NCBI GenBank assembly: GCA_020740775.1
Contig: JAHEWK010000003.1
Coordinates: 1,240,001 to 1,304,000 of the forward strand
DNA length: 64,000 nt
Origin: Ilyonectria destructans
Lineage: Eukaryota; Ascomycota; Sordariomycetes; Hypocreales; Nectriaceae
Direction: 5' to 3'
This document shows positions 21,901 through 32,928 of this stretch, piece after piece. A program made the translations under genes and the position numbers. Position 1 is the stretch's first letter. Every line of letters starts with the position of its first letter. The notes beneath the pieces were generated by a model, which saw only the letters and a program-made list of their open reading frames with translations, searched no databases and was not told the DNA's origin.

Positions 21901-24900
21901 TTCGAAGTTGGCTGCATGCTCCGTCTCGCATTCCTTTCCAGACGTCCGTCACCGTCTGGGGGATCTGCGAGCAACATGGATGCTCATTGTCCGACGGCCC
22001 CCGATTCGTGTCCGGGTAACGGGCTTCTGCATCACTAACCCGTCATTCTTTACACCACCACAACCACCGTCGTAGTGATCGGCCCCTTACATTTGACCAC
22101 CCCTTATGGCCCTGCTTTTACAGCTGCCGATCCCCTATTTCCTCCGCGTCTCGCATCATCCCATACAGTCCGCATGAGAAATCCCTCGACCGGCCGAATG
22201 CAGTCCACTCAGCCTCCATGGTAGCTTGGCGAATCCGATGCCTGCCCCGCCCACACCTCTGGGAACAGAACCCGTGATAACAACGTCAATCTGGCGGTGG
22301 GTAAAATGCTCCGTGATCTGAAGCCGCCCCCACGGGAAGTAATGGGCTCGAATCGGAGCTGAATCTGAAGTCTGGGCTTGCATTTCATCGGGTGGCTGGA
22401 TCATGACCCTTTAGTTTCCACTCAGCTCGGGTTGAAAGCTGATGCACCGAGCCCTCTCACCTGGAGATCCAGTGCTACTATGCAGGTGCACAAGCCATGC
22501 AGATACCTCAGTCGTTCGAGTCTTCCAAAAGTGTGTAACACAACATGGAGAAAAACACACACAACTTCGGCGTTGGCGGTTACTTCCGCGACCCTCCCAC
22601 CCTACAATACTCGCCGGCCACGTGTAAACGCCTAGTTCTCACTCCGTTGGCGCGCCGCCGTCGACGTGTCCCTGTGCTCACGAGGCGTCTAGCTGCGAAC
22701 CAGAAAGACTGGAGGCGCCCACGAGCTGCTCCCTCTGATGTGTCAACTTCCTCAACTCATCTCCAAAGGTTTGACTTGAGAGACGGTGCCCGACATTAGG
22801 CACACCGACATCTGTCACGCCCCGATAATGTTGTTTGTAGACTCCACAGATCTCCGTGTCGTTCCGTCTCAACCTGTGACGCAGGCTGTGCAACACTCCA
22901 TCAAAGTCGTACACGCCTGTGCAGTCGACAGGCAGATGGCACACCGATTGTAATACTCATCCCTGGTATCGGGTGCAAGAAGCCTCTCCCACCGAATTAA
23001 AAGCATGGCTGGTACGGCCCAACGAAGAGAGTGACCTTTGGCCCAGCCGCCTGATCGGCGCATTACAGCTATCGTCACACGAAGTGGCCCCGAGAGCTCA
23101 GCGATGCGCCAGGCGAGATAGTGTCGTTTTGCTATGACCGTCGAAAGGAATCGTATGCCTGTTGCGTGGCTACCATGCCGATATCCGGTAACAAACCTGT
23201 ATTTTCGGGGACCATGGACGCGACCCGCGTTACAGCTTCAGACAATCATCGGCCTTTTGGTCTTACTCACCCGCCCCATGCTCATGTTCGGGACCGTTGA
23301 AAAATAATTGGCTTGAATGGGAAGTGGAAGTTTGCTCCCCTGTGTTTCGCTGCTCGGAGATAAACTGGTCGACTTGATTGCCTGTCCGTATTCTTACGCA
23401 TCCCCTGGGGAGTCATCGCTCACAGTCAACGTCATCACTGTGAATCCTCCATTATGATGTCGTTCTTGTGTTGCCTGGAATAATTTCAGCTGGCGGGTCC
23501 AGCTGACACTAGAGGGGGCTGAGGTTTGCCTCTGAGGATCAACGGTGGCACTTGCACTTGCACTTGCGGGTCATTTGCTTAGCTGGTGCGTTGTCGTTTC
23601 AATCAGGTGCCTCGAGCTACGGTTGCACTTTGGAGGGGCCTTCTTCGCGGAATGTCCTCGGTTCGGAGAATATGGAACTCGTCTCGAAGGTGCCTCGCGG
23701 ATCAGGCAGAGGTGGAGAGCTTGAACTGCATGAATTTCCGTGAGATGAGAGCCTACCCGGGACCTCTTCAAAGGCGAAGAAGATATCTATTCCTTGTGGC
23801 GTGGTAGAGGTCCCAACATGTCCCTCTCTCAGCCTATCCATGACTTGCGACTGCCTTGCAAACCTCTGCTCCTGCTAGGTAGGAAAGATCGGGTTGTGGA
23901 AAGGCAAGTTCTGCCACACAAAGTAGACATGACCTGTTATTTATTGTATTGGCGGATGCATCTTCGAGTGCTTATATCGGTTCGGAATCATAGTCGTGCT
24001 TCGTCCTGTCTAGGGGTCCAGGAGATAACAGACCCAGGCCCGTCAGCGAATCCTACTTTGAGAATATATGCCCGTACTCGAATCTTACCATCAGTGAGGT
24101 CTAGGTGAGCAATGTCTTCATGTTGATGCGATGTAACTTTTGGACCATTTCTTGTGAGAAGATCCCGAGGTTACAACTGGATGAGAATCGATGCTCCAGA
24201 GCTGAGAGCCTGCCCCGCGCAACACCGAAGAGAGCTCTGCACATGAGCGATACGAGGAGACAACCGTCCCAGCGAGCTCCTTGTTCGACACGAAGCTGGG
24301 AGAAGTCTGCGCGAGGACCGCCAGCCAGGGACGGAGGGAGAACGGGGTGTCGGGGGCGATGGCGGGTTATTAGAGTTTGCTGTGCGGAAGTATTGGAGTA
24401 GAGGATTGCAAGAAAAGATCAAAGGGATTTGCGATACTATCGTGATGCTATTCAGTTCGCTGCTTCTTGGGCGTTCTTGGGTGTTCTTGGGATAGTGTCG
24501 AAATATGGCGTAGGTATGTGTCAGAAGCCAAAGGTCATCCTAGCGTAGATTGGAATGACATATAGGTTAGCATCGTAAGGAGAGTGGGACTAAGAAGAAA
24601 GCCTCCCGAGAGCGAAGAGAAGCTGGGCCGTTGCCCTTTTAAAGCCGGGGCCGAACATCTCGGCCGGTGATAAGATCTGCGGTCTCGGGCCGGACGTACG
24701 GCCATCTTCTCCACAGCACCGGATGTCCGAGATCGACACCGGCTTTATTCTCCGCCCTTCGCTTTGCAGCTTGCAGGCTGTCAGTTGACCCTGGAAGGGT
24801 ATTCCCTCAAGGCTTTGCTATTTACATGGAATAGGCCTATTGCATGGGCGCATTCCCTCACCGGCTGCAGCCACCATGTCGTTTCATCCGTCACGAGGGG

Positions 24901-25253
24901 TGGTATTTCCTCACCTCCCGTGCGGTGACTTGCTCGAAGAATCGGTTCGCATGGGTGTTTCCCCACTTGACGTACGTATTCACGACGGCAGGAAAAGCAC
25001 CCCAGTGCTCTTTAAGTTCGCCCATTGGCACTTAAGACGCGGGGTCGGCGCCATTTGAACACCGGCGACGATGTGCTTATTACCGTAAGAGGCACGTACA
25101 CGGCGTTATTCGGGTTTGCGAGATCGGCCTCGGACATACCATGTGTCATAAGTATTAGAGGAGGTTACATTCTCTCTCATACGTTGGTTTATTGAGATCT
25201 CGTTAACAACCTCACTCGTCCAGGCCCAAATCGTCTTGCCCAGCATCCTAGCA

Positions 25254-26064
25254 ATGGCTCCACCACCCGCCGCTCTCCAGGCCGTCGAGGCCTCTCCGCG
25301 TGTTCACGACCTTCTTCAAAGGCTCCACGCCGAGTCAGAGGCTCAAGAGAAGTCACTATCCCAGACCTGGTTCTACCTTAGCCGCCTCGCGAGCTACTTT
25401 ATCTGGGGAACAGGTTGGAGCTCCGCTTCGGATGACCACATGCGTGACAAGTTTGTTAGTCTTGAGGAGGATAAGTGCCAGTTCATGTATCTCCTTGCCC
25501 GGAGCATTGGCGCGCGAAATATCGTCGAGGCTGGGACTAGCTTTGGCGTGTCCACCATCTACCTGGCGCTGGCAGTTGGACAGAACGTGGCGGATGCCAA
25601 AGCGGTGACAGGAAAGCCGGTGACGGGCAAGGTCATCGGCACGGAGAAGGAGCCGACCAAAGCCGCGAAGGCGAGGGATCATTGGAAGCAGGCGGGTGAT
25701 GAGGTTGAGCCGTGGATCGAAGTGCGCGAGGGTGACTTGCAGGAGACGTTGAAGGTGGAGGAGGGGATGCCCGACGAGATTGATATGTTGTTGCTGGATA
25801 GTATGGCCCCTTCTGTCCCCGTCTATTTCAGATGATGTGCTAATATGTCATATAGTCTGGACGCCATTGGCATTGCCAGCATTGGAGATCATCAAGCCTC
25901 GACTAAGACGGGGAGCAATCTTGCTGGCTGACAACACTGGACGGGCCAAGCCGCTGTACAAGGACCTACTCGAGTACATCCACGACCCAAAGAATGGGTT
26001 TAAGACGACTACGACGCCGTACTCGGGTGGATTGGAGATGGCCATTTATCTTCCCTCGGCATAA
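25254..26064 (+). CDS. SAM-dependent O-methyltransferase (family 3 type)
   Basis: Two exons, 25254-25800 and 25856-26064, give 251 aa. The ATG at 25254 is preferred over upstream in-frame non-ATG codons. The class I methyltransferase motif I is IVEAGTSFGVSTIYLALA. The acidic residue after strand 2 lies in GTEKEPTKAAKARDHW, and motif IV-like LLLD|IWTPLALPALEII spans the intron. The C-terminal strand AILLADNTGRAKPLY resembles the metal-binding Asp-Asn pair of catechol-type O-methyltransferases. The substrate is unknown. No biosynthetic cluster genes are next to it, so a role in secondary metabolism is not supported. Confidence 0.85.
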
Positions 26065-26247
26065 GCACTGCGACGAAGAGGCTAAGTCTGTTGTGACTAA
26101 AAAGCTAATGTTCTCTAATCGCAATGAAGTGGAGAAGGGATGTAGATATCTACTGGAATCTAGTTGAGACCGAATATTCGTTTTTGAGTGAATTCGTTAT
26201 CCGTTGCTGTCTGTCGCACTCGTGTCTTTAACTGGTCGCATCAATGC

Positions 26248-26827
26248 TCAATATTGAAGGTGAGAGGCCAACCTCCAGGTGTACCAGACGAGAGCCCCGA
26301 TTGATATCAGATTCAGATGAATGCACATGGCATGGGCTCTCGAAAACTTCCTCTTCAGAAGTGTCATTTCTTCGCTAGGCCCATCCAAGCCAGTTACTTT
26401 CGCGTCCACGGTCCCTGTATTCTGTTAGTGTCTGTGTCGCGATGACCTGGATCGTCAACGAACCTTGCTGAGCCCGGTCCAGCATCAACTGGCGTGTCCT
26501 AGGCCCATAGATGAAGAAGTTGAGAGCCGATGCGACACCCGAAACGGCAAACGGAATCCAGTCACTCTTTTGCTGGATGAGCGACAACGGTCCATGTGTC
26601 GGGAACGTCACCGCCGTGAGAATGAGGAGCAGTGACTGGCCATGGAAGTACACGGGAAAGATTGTCTTCTGGAATTTCGTGTAGGCAGGTCTAGGAAGGG
26701 TATTGAATGCCACCTTGGTCACGACGAAGGTCTGGTAGAGCTGCGAGCCAAAGAGGGCCGAGAAGGAAAGAATATGGAAGGGTGCCAGATTGGCGAAGAC
26801 GGATTGCAGAACGGCGATGATGGCCAT
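26248..26827 (-). CDS. TMEM205-like (DUF4149) membrane protein
   Basis: Two exons on the minus strand, 26827-26464 and 26414-26248, give 176 aa. The donor is the non-consensus GTTCGT and the acceptor is TACAG. Four hydrophobic segments are visible: near residues 5-25 (FHILSFSALFGSQLYQTFVV), 55-75 (GQSLLLILTAVTF), 85-105 (WIPFAVSGVASALNFFIYGP) and near the C-terminus (LNLISIGALVWYTWRLA). The GSQLYQTF and GPRTRQLM signatures are those of the TMEM205/DUF4149 family, small membrane proteins of poorly known function. It ends tail-to-tail with the O-methyltransferase, 183 bp apart. Confidence 0.82.
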
Positions 26828-27431
26828 GGCGACGGTGATGGTGAGAATGAATGTTGACTGCGTGTGGGTGATGAGAAATGGCAACAAAAAGGTTGGCTGA
26901 GAGCGTTTGGTGGTGGCTTTTATCCCTTGTTGGTAATCCGGCGACTTAGTTCCCGACTCGAGTAAGATCCGAAGGCATTCGGGTGTTAGCTTAGCGCGCA
27001 ATCGGGTGACTCGGATGGACTTAGGGCGGGGAACAGTTAAAATCGAAACAAATACTGATAAAATAAAGCACAAAACTGAAGAGCGAGATAAAAACACGCA
27101 ATTTGAATCATTCAGAAATTCTATTATTGTGAGTGTGTAAATGCTGAAGAAATACTTCAAAGTCGAGTTGGCGCGGTGGTTGTTAATCTGGATGATGACC
27201 ACCCGCTAGGATCTTAATACCGGCAATGTAATTGGCGGCTGCAGCACTGATATTACACCCTGGAGGATTCGTTCTAAACCCGATGAGCCTCGGAGAAACC
27301 ACTCCACGCTCGGAGACTTTCCATGATTTTGTAGTTGGGCCTGGGCGCATGTGCCGACATACGTTGGCGTCAACGTAATCGCTGCGTGGCAAGCCAAATA
27401 AATCAGCAGGTAACAATGAAGTATGTATACA
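26828..27431. other. AT-rich spacer upstream of the DUF4149 gene
   Basis: 604 bp, AT-rich around 27000-27180. It contains the promoter of the minus-strand DUF4149 gene and the 3' flank of the decayed dynamin gene. A minus-strand open frame at 27183-27416 has no recognisable family. Nothing else is seen. Confidence 0.4.
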
Positions 27432-30378
27432 CTACTCTACTTTGAAGTTCCTGGTACAGATCCCTTGTTGAACATTGTCCGACAGCGATCCTTGGATATA
27501 TCTAAGGCTGATGGAGTAGGATAATTTCCGAGCCTCTTTCATTGAGCCAGGCGTGTGCGGTCTCCTATCTTTTCGTGGCGGGGTATCCATGATGCTCAAA
27601 TCATCCGTACCGTAGGCGAAAACGAAAAGGGTATCTCTTAAATATCGTTGCCCGACTTCTATTTCATCATCGGACTTGGAATAAGTTGAATGAGTCTGGG
27701 GCGTCTCGGTATTTCGTTGCTCCGGAGGTTCTTCAGGACTTCTGGATGTCAAGGCCACCAGACTGCCGGTGTTTTGAGACCATGATGTGTTCTTGAAGTT
27801 GCAATCGCGTTGATCAGTTGATGGATTCGGGTTGGGAGTTCTTGGATGCATGAGGTAAGATGTCCCAGACCCAGGGCATAACGTGGATTGGCCAATTTTG
27901 GTGGCTGTCTTGACATGGCCGGTTGACGGATGCGACTCTTTGGGGTCTGAGGGTGACGGGCTCTTAGAATATCTCGTATCTGGAGTCTGGACACTGGTGT
28001 TTGATGAAACGCTCCTTGGACTGCTCGAAATGGTACTGGAGTTGAGAGAGTTGACGGTGAGGACTGATCTGCCAGTTTGATGACCGTCATCCGGCCTTAC
28101 AACTTCCCTCAGATGGAAGTAGTAGCTGTAATTCTCACCTTCTTTCTCCCTTGCCTTGTACTTCTGGATGCGATGAAGGGCGGCGTTCAAAACGCGAAGC
28201 TTCTTCTGGAGGCTTTCGGAGTCTTGCAGTATTTGGGACACCGGGATCAATTCCCTCAACTTCAATTAGTCCAACTGAGCTACAGATTTTGCTGTGAACA
28301 TTCCCGGGATTTTGCGCACTAGACAACTCTCCACGACGAGATTGACAATATGCTGAGTGAAGGAGCGGCGAGAAATCTGTGGTGAACTGTTAGGGCTATA
28401 CCCCTCAAGAAAGCTATCGTTGAGAGCGGACTTCTGACCTCATAGTGAGCTGTCGCCATTCTAAGCGTTTTTTCGGCCGTGGAGTTGCAGCTTCGGGACA
28501 TTTCGACATTGGCAAGCATCCGGAGCGCTGCGTTGAGTTCGAGAGAATTTATTTGGTTCTTGTATGTTGAAGTTGACGTGTTCAATTCGCTGAAACGATC
28601 CACAACGCGGTCCATCAGGTCTTGGACTGATCGCCTCGAGAGGGAATCCTGGAACTCGGCGTCGTCGGGCATCGAGTAGCCATCAGAATACGGCTGCAGG
28701 ATTTCTTCCAATTTTACCCTCATCTGCTCTCCCCTTTTGCGGAAAAAAGGAGTGACCACGTGCTCCAATAAAGCCTTTTCAGTTCTATCGTCCGAACCAA
28801 GGACATGTTTGAGAAGTCTTTCAACAAAAGTCTTGGCGTAGCTCGTGACATTTTCGATGTGACGCTCGGCTATCGCTTTCCACGGCTTGGATTGAGTCTT
28901 GAAGAGGCCAATTGCAATCTCATGGTTCGGAATCCCGGAAAATCCTGTGCCCTGGTTGACAGCTGCCAGTTGCTCCAGCTGCGATTTTAGTGTCGACTCC
29001 GAAATTGGTTCGGGGTCTGAGAAGTCATAGAGGTCCAGGAACGGCTGAAGAGGATCTAGGTATTGAGTTTGCTTGGTCTCACGAACCTCCTCATCTTTGC
29101 TGCTGTGGTCGCTTCCGTCTTTGACGTTCCAGTCTCTTTCACCGTCTTGCTGGATCACGCGACTGGCCCCTTTTGTCGACATGGTGACACGAAAGGCACG
29201 ATTGAAGTTTTGTATTTGCCTTCGTGGCTTCATCTCACTGTCATGCAGAGAGCTGGAAGAGGTGGCTGTGTATCTTCCATGGATGGCGTCGAGTGCCAAT
29301 TGATGGAAACCATCCGCAGTGCCAGTCAAGTAGGTTCGAACCTCCTCCGAGTTCATTCTTAGGCTTGTGAGTTTGGTTTGCTGGGCTTCGAGCGCAAGCA
29401 TGTTCGATTGAATGGTTTCAATGAGTTGCTGCAACTTGTTTTCGGTGTGACCAACAAGCACGTCATTGAGAGTCTTCCGCAAGCTGTGAATCCCGAGTCT
29501 CTCTAGAGGTAGAGATGATAACACTCCCGTTTGCATAAACTGGTTTCGATTTGATCTCTTTCATCGGCTTGGGCATACCGTTCGTTCCGTGATCTGTTTC
29601 GGAGGACGTGCCAACCACGAGGAAGATTTGGCAACTTTGCCACGTATCTGGAAAAATGTAGATGAAGCTCTGTTTTGGATTCTTCATTGAGTAGATCGGG
29701 CTTTGTGATGATCCCAAATGTCCGCTCTCCCGTGCGGTCGTATCTCCTCGCTGTTTGGAGAGCCCCGCTGTTGACAGCACAATTAGCTGCTGAGGCCACC
29801 AGAATGATGCTATTTGGCTGCTTGATGTAGCGTTTGGCTATCTTGTCGACAAGTATTCGCTCCTCTTGCAGCCCACTCGATGGCTGTACAAAGCCAGGGA
29901 GGTCGATGAGGGTGAGAGGGGCGAGTTTGGGGCTACACACCTCAATGCGCAGAATATCCCTTGACAGCTTGCTCTTTGGAAGGCCCATTCTTTGAATAGC
30001 CTCGTCGATGATTTCCAAGATACTCGATTTGACAAAACTGGGCCATTCGAATGAGATCAGGGAAGGATTTGGGCATTCTGAGTCGTCACCGGGGATCACT
30101 TGGACGAGAGTGCAATGGCTCTTTGCCCTTCGGAAGATGAGCTCCGTAGTGAACCGCGTGCCCAGATCGTTGTCGATTGGAAACTCAATGCCGGATATGG
30201 CGTGGAGGATAGAGCTTTTCCCCGACGATCGATCTCCAACCACGATGATTTGGGGTAGCTTGGCGACATCGCCCAATTGGAGGTAACGAAGTCGATCTAT
30301 TGCGTCCAGAGGTAGTCTTGTGTCGACATCCTCGATTTCTTGTAACGAAGTCGAAGCCAAATCCACATATCTATTCAT
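27432..30378 (-). pseudogene. Dynamin-superfamily GTPase, disrupted
   Basis: From the ATG at 30378 the GTPase domain is clear: G1 GDRSSGKSS (residues 48-56), G3 DLPG (158-161) and G4 TKPD (224-227). The stalk reaches YLDPLQPFLDLYDFSDPE and beyond, and a GED-like exon begins ISRRSFTQHIVNLVVESC. Two lesions break it. Near 29535-29545, after ERDQIET, the protein continues one frame over as FMQTGVLSSLPLERLGIHSL, as expected if one base is missing in a T run. At 28266-28268 a TAA lies in frame between AKSVAQLD and the remaining GED helix (LRELIPVSQILQDSESLQKK). One intron, 28438-28377, is normal. Downstream frame 28265-27432 would encode the Ser/Thr-rich tail. No intron explains the frame change. 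A truncated GTPase-domain protein ending at 29503 could still be made. Confidence 0.78.
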
Positions 30379-31185
30379 CGTTGATCAGCTCCGTTGCCTT
30401 TCACGAAGAAGATTTGTTGACGAATGGCACTGGAAGGCTGGAAAGGGGAAGGGCATATGGCTAGGAGTCGACGCTTGGGACATAATCCTGTAGATATATG
30501 AACGACGCAAATAGCAGCGGGTGCTCAGACATGAGATGATGGCTATGTATTTGAGGTTAGGAGGACCACCCCAAAATAGACTTGGGGGAAGGGGGAATAA
30601 ACCATGAGCCACTTCGCTTCACACGGGTTGTTGGTGGCCGATATCAACCAACCCCTTGTTATGTCTGTTGGCTCACGACGCGCTGAGCTAAAACGAGCTA
30701 ACATCCAACCCTCTGAAAGACCTCACTACTGCAGGCCTTCTCTAGGCCATGCGAGTTCTTCTAAGCGCGCGCTAAAAGCAATTTCCTCCAGCTTCCTACA
30801 GCCTGTCCCTACAACCCTGACGTTTAGGATAAGCTCGCCCGAGTATACCGGAACTTGTCTAGACATGCCTTTATCACTTGCTGGTCTTGCGTATTTTTAG
30901 CATAAAAATCGGGAACATTTAGGGTATCGCAACATACCATCATAATCTCCAGCCAAGCCAGCTCAGGAACCAGGCATGACGTGCATGAGGCTGGATGTTA
31001 CTGAACAGAGATGCGATGTATGAGGCAGCGAGCGAAGGACGGCAAACCATTCCGTGTTATTGACGTGGGACCTTACATGGTCCGTACATATAGACAAAAG
31101 ACAAACATGACAGTGGAAAATATCATAACCCGTATCAGACGAAGTTAAATCGGTATACTGCATCCATCATTGATCAACCATCTCA
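30379..31185. other. Spacer between the dynamin remnant and the PLC gene
   Basis: 807 bp. It holds the former dynamin promoter and the PLC 3' flank. The block 30610-30900 has a composition unlike its surroundings (GCGCGCGCTAAAAG and several TAG/CTA motifs) and may be a degenerate repeat, but I cannot classify it. Confidence 0.35.
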
Positions 31186-32928
31186 TCAAGCATCCGTAAT
31201 CTCAAACCGCACAAGGATAGAGCACTTGGTCTCGTGGCCCCGCATGTCCAGCATCCGGATGAAGCTCCAGCCCGGCACCACGTAGTGCAGCCGCACCGCC
31301 GCTACCGCAAACATGGGGTTCTTGGCCCAGCTGTCGTCACTCTTGACGAGCATCCGCAGGAACACCATCTCGTTGTCTTCGTACTCCCACTCCAGCGTCT
31401 CGTCCCAGATCGGGTCCGTGGGTGGCGGGTTCTCGCCGCGGTGGAGGAAGCCTAGTCTGTGCTGCTTGTAGGGCGACGTCTTGCGCTTTGGCGGCTCGTT
31501 CTTTAGATCGTCGGGGTGGTAGAGGGAGCATGTCAGATACGGCTTGATGCCATCGGACTCCGAGTCTTCGTGGAGGGGGATATCGGTCGCTCCCGCTACA
31601 TGGAGCGTCAGCTTCTTCTTCCTGCCTTTGTTGAGCCTTCCGCTGCCGCCGGCCCGAAGAGCTGCAGGCTTCAGCACGTATCCATCCGTGCCGCTGAAAA
31701 GGGCTTCGTTGAGCTGGTTGCTGGTGCCAAAGTTCTGCAGGTTGAGTGCGCAGATCTGCGCGCCAATGCCCCAGTAGGGGGCGGGCTTGAGGTTGCCGGA
31801 GGAGATGCGGGTTCCCTTGGGGAACACTCGCATCAGGTGGTGGGCATTGTGCTTCGAAATGGCCTCGTTGTGCTCAGGGAGGAGGGCGCCCAGGCCCGAC
31901 TCGGAAACGTTGATGAGATGGTGGTGAGGGCCGCTGATGAGCTCTCCCGTGTACCACGAGTCGTTGGTGGGCTTGACCGACTGAGCGTAGACGCCCAAGT
32001 GAGCCAGCTCCGGAATGATGATGGCACATGCAGATTTCTTTTTATCTTTGTAATCCTTCCGCGCCTTCTTCTCGTCCTCTTCCTCAGAATCGCTGGAATC
32101 ACTCGAATTGGTGTCGCTCTCCACCTCGCCCTGGATGTGATGCTCGACAATAACGGCAATCTTGGAGCCCAGCTCCTCCAGCGTCACATGTTCTCCCTCA
32201 CCGGCCTGCTCCCGGTGGCCATGCTCCCGGACCGCCTTGCTGAGGAGCCGATGACCCCAGACCTCAACCATGATGTCGACGAGGTGCTTCTGGCCCTCGG
32301 CGTCGCAGTGGTTCTCCAGCGACAACATGACGGGCGCCGCGCGGAAGGATCCTGTGGCCGCAGACTCAGCGGCCTCTCTGTCGATGGCATCGCGAATGGT
32401 CTCGCAGACGGCGCGGAAGGGGATGTGGGAAACCATGGTGTAGCCGTGGGTGACCTTGGGCTCGGCCTTGTTGTCGCTATTGTCCCAGGCGTCAATCTCG
32501 ACGCATCGGGCACCAGTGCGCAGCGCAGTGTCGTAAGCTGTCGCGTTGGAGTCGCCGAAGAGCTGATGCGCCATCAGGTAGGTGTTGTGGCTAGAGCTGA
32601 TGTAGTATTCAGGCAGCGGGTGCGATCGGTCTGTGAGCTCCGGGGGCACGCGAATGTGAGGCTTGCTCACGAACTCGAGAAGGCCCCGCGAGAGCGCAGA
32701 TTCCTCCTCGAGGACGGCATCTTGCTCAGACAAGATGCCGCGATCGACCATGAGCGAGCGTAGCGCATGGCTGACTCTGAGATCGAGGACCAAATGGCGC
32801 GTGGTGTGGCCGCCGCCGGCAACAGTGCCGCTGTCAATGTCCTCTCCAAAGTCCTCGTCCGACACGCGACGGCGGGACTTCTTGGAGAAGGGGTTGAGGC
32901 TCCCCATGCGCTCTGCGATGTCCGCCAT
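31186..32928 (-). CDS. Phosphoinositide-specific phospholipase C (delta-like, no EF hands)
   Basis: A single exon of 580 aa starting at the ATG at 32928; the open frame extends upstream, but MADIAERMGSLNPFSKKSRR is the first plausible start. It hydrolyses PIP2 to IP3 and diacylglycerol. The X domain (about 106-265) has SSHNTYLMAHQ (His114) and MLSLENHC (His208), the two catalytic histidines. An acidic Ser/Asp/Glu linker (266-297) precedes the Y domain (about 305-425, ELAHLGVYAQSVKP). A C2 domain (about 437-575) starts KKKLTLHVAGATDIPLHEDS. The N-terminal 100 residues are too short for PH plus EF-hand modules. The N-terminal basic patch KKSRRR may bind membranes. Confidence 0.93.
   Translation of the reverse strand: MADIAERMGSLNPFSKKSRRRVSDEDFGEDIDSGTVAGGGHTTRHLVLDLRVSHALRSLMVDRGILSEQDAVLEEESALSRGLLEFVSKPHIRVPPELTDRSHPLPEYYISSSHNTYLMAHQLFGDSNATAYDTALRTGARCVEIDAWDNSDNKAEPKVTHGYTMVSHIPFRAVCETIRDAIDREAAESAATGSFRAAPVMLSLENHCDAEGQKHLVDIMVEVWGHRLLSKAVREHGHREQAGEGEHVTLEELGSKIAVIVEHHIQGEVESDTNSSDSSDSEEEDEKKARKDYKDKKKSACAIIIPELAHLGVYAQSVKPTNDSWYTGELISGPHHHLINVSESGLGALLPEHNEAISKHNAHHLMRVFPKGTRISSGNLKPAPYWGIGAQICALNLQNFGTSNQLNEALFSGTDGYVLKPAALRAGGSGRLNKGRKKKLTLHVAGATDIPLHEDSESDGIKPYLTCSLYHPDDLKNEPPKRKTSPYKQHRLGFLHRGENPPPTDPIWDETLEWEYEDNEMVFLRMLVKSDDSWAKNPMFAVAAVRLHYVVPGWSFIRMLDMRGHETKCSILVRFEITDA

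Larger units (their letters stand above)
16791..25253. other. 8.4-kb gene-poor region
   Basis: No open frame here shows a domain, sensible exon structure or conserved motif. At 16.9-18.2 kb the minus strand is strongly pyrimidine-rich, as in fungal promoters and leaders, which would fit regulatory DNA for the SCOC-like gene. Several short tandem repeats, a cluster of GGTACC palindromes (18.49-18.98 kb), a CA run near 20750 and (CACTTG)-type repeats near 23549 occur. The right end is the promoter of the O-methyltransferase gene. Long non-coding RNAs or very fast-evolving small genes cannot be excluded. Confidence 0.45.

Noticed and set aside
29328..29345. Perfect GGTTCGAACC, which resembles a tRNA B box
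   Set aside because: It lies inside the dynamin coding remnant, is palindromic by chance, and no acceptor, D or anticodon arm can be folded around it.
29503..29600. An intron as the explanation for the dynamin frame change
   Set aside because: The only short GT..AG candidate (39 nt, ending CCAG) is a multiple of three, so it keeps the wrong frame and deletes conserved residues.
31516..32763. 415-codon open frame antisense to the PLC gene
   Set aside because: It is fully antisense to a coding sequence with complete X, Y and C2 motifs, and its translation is Val/Leu/Arg-rich without any domain. GC-rich codon use explains the absence of stops.
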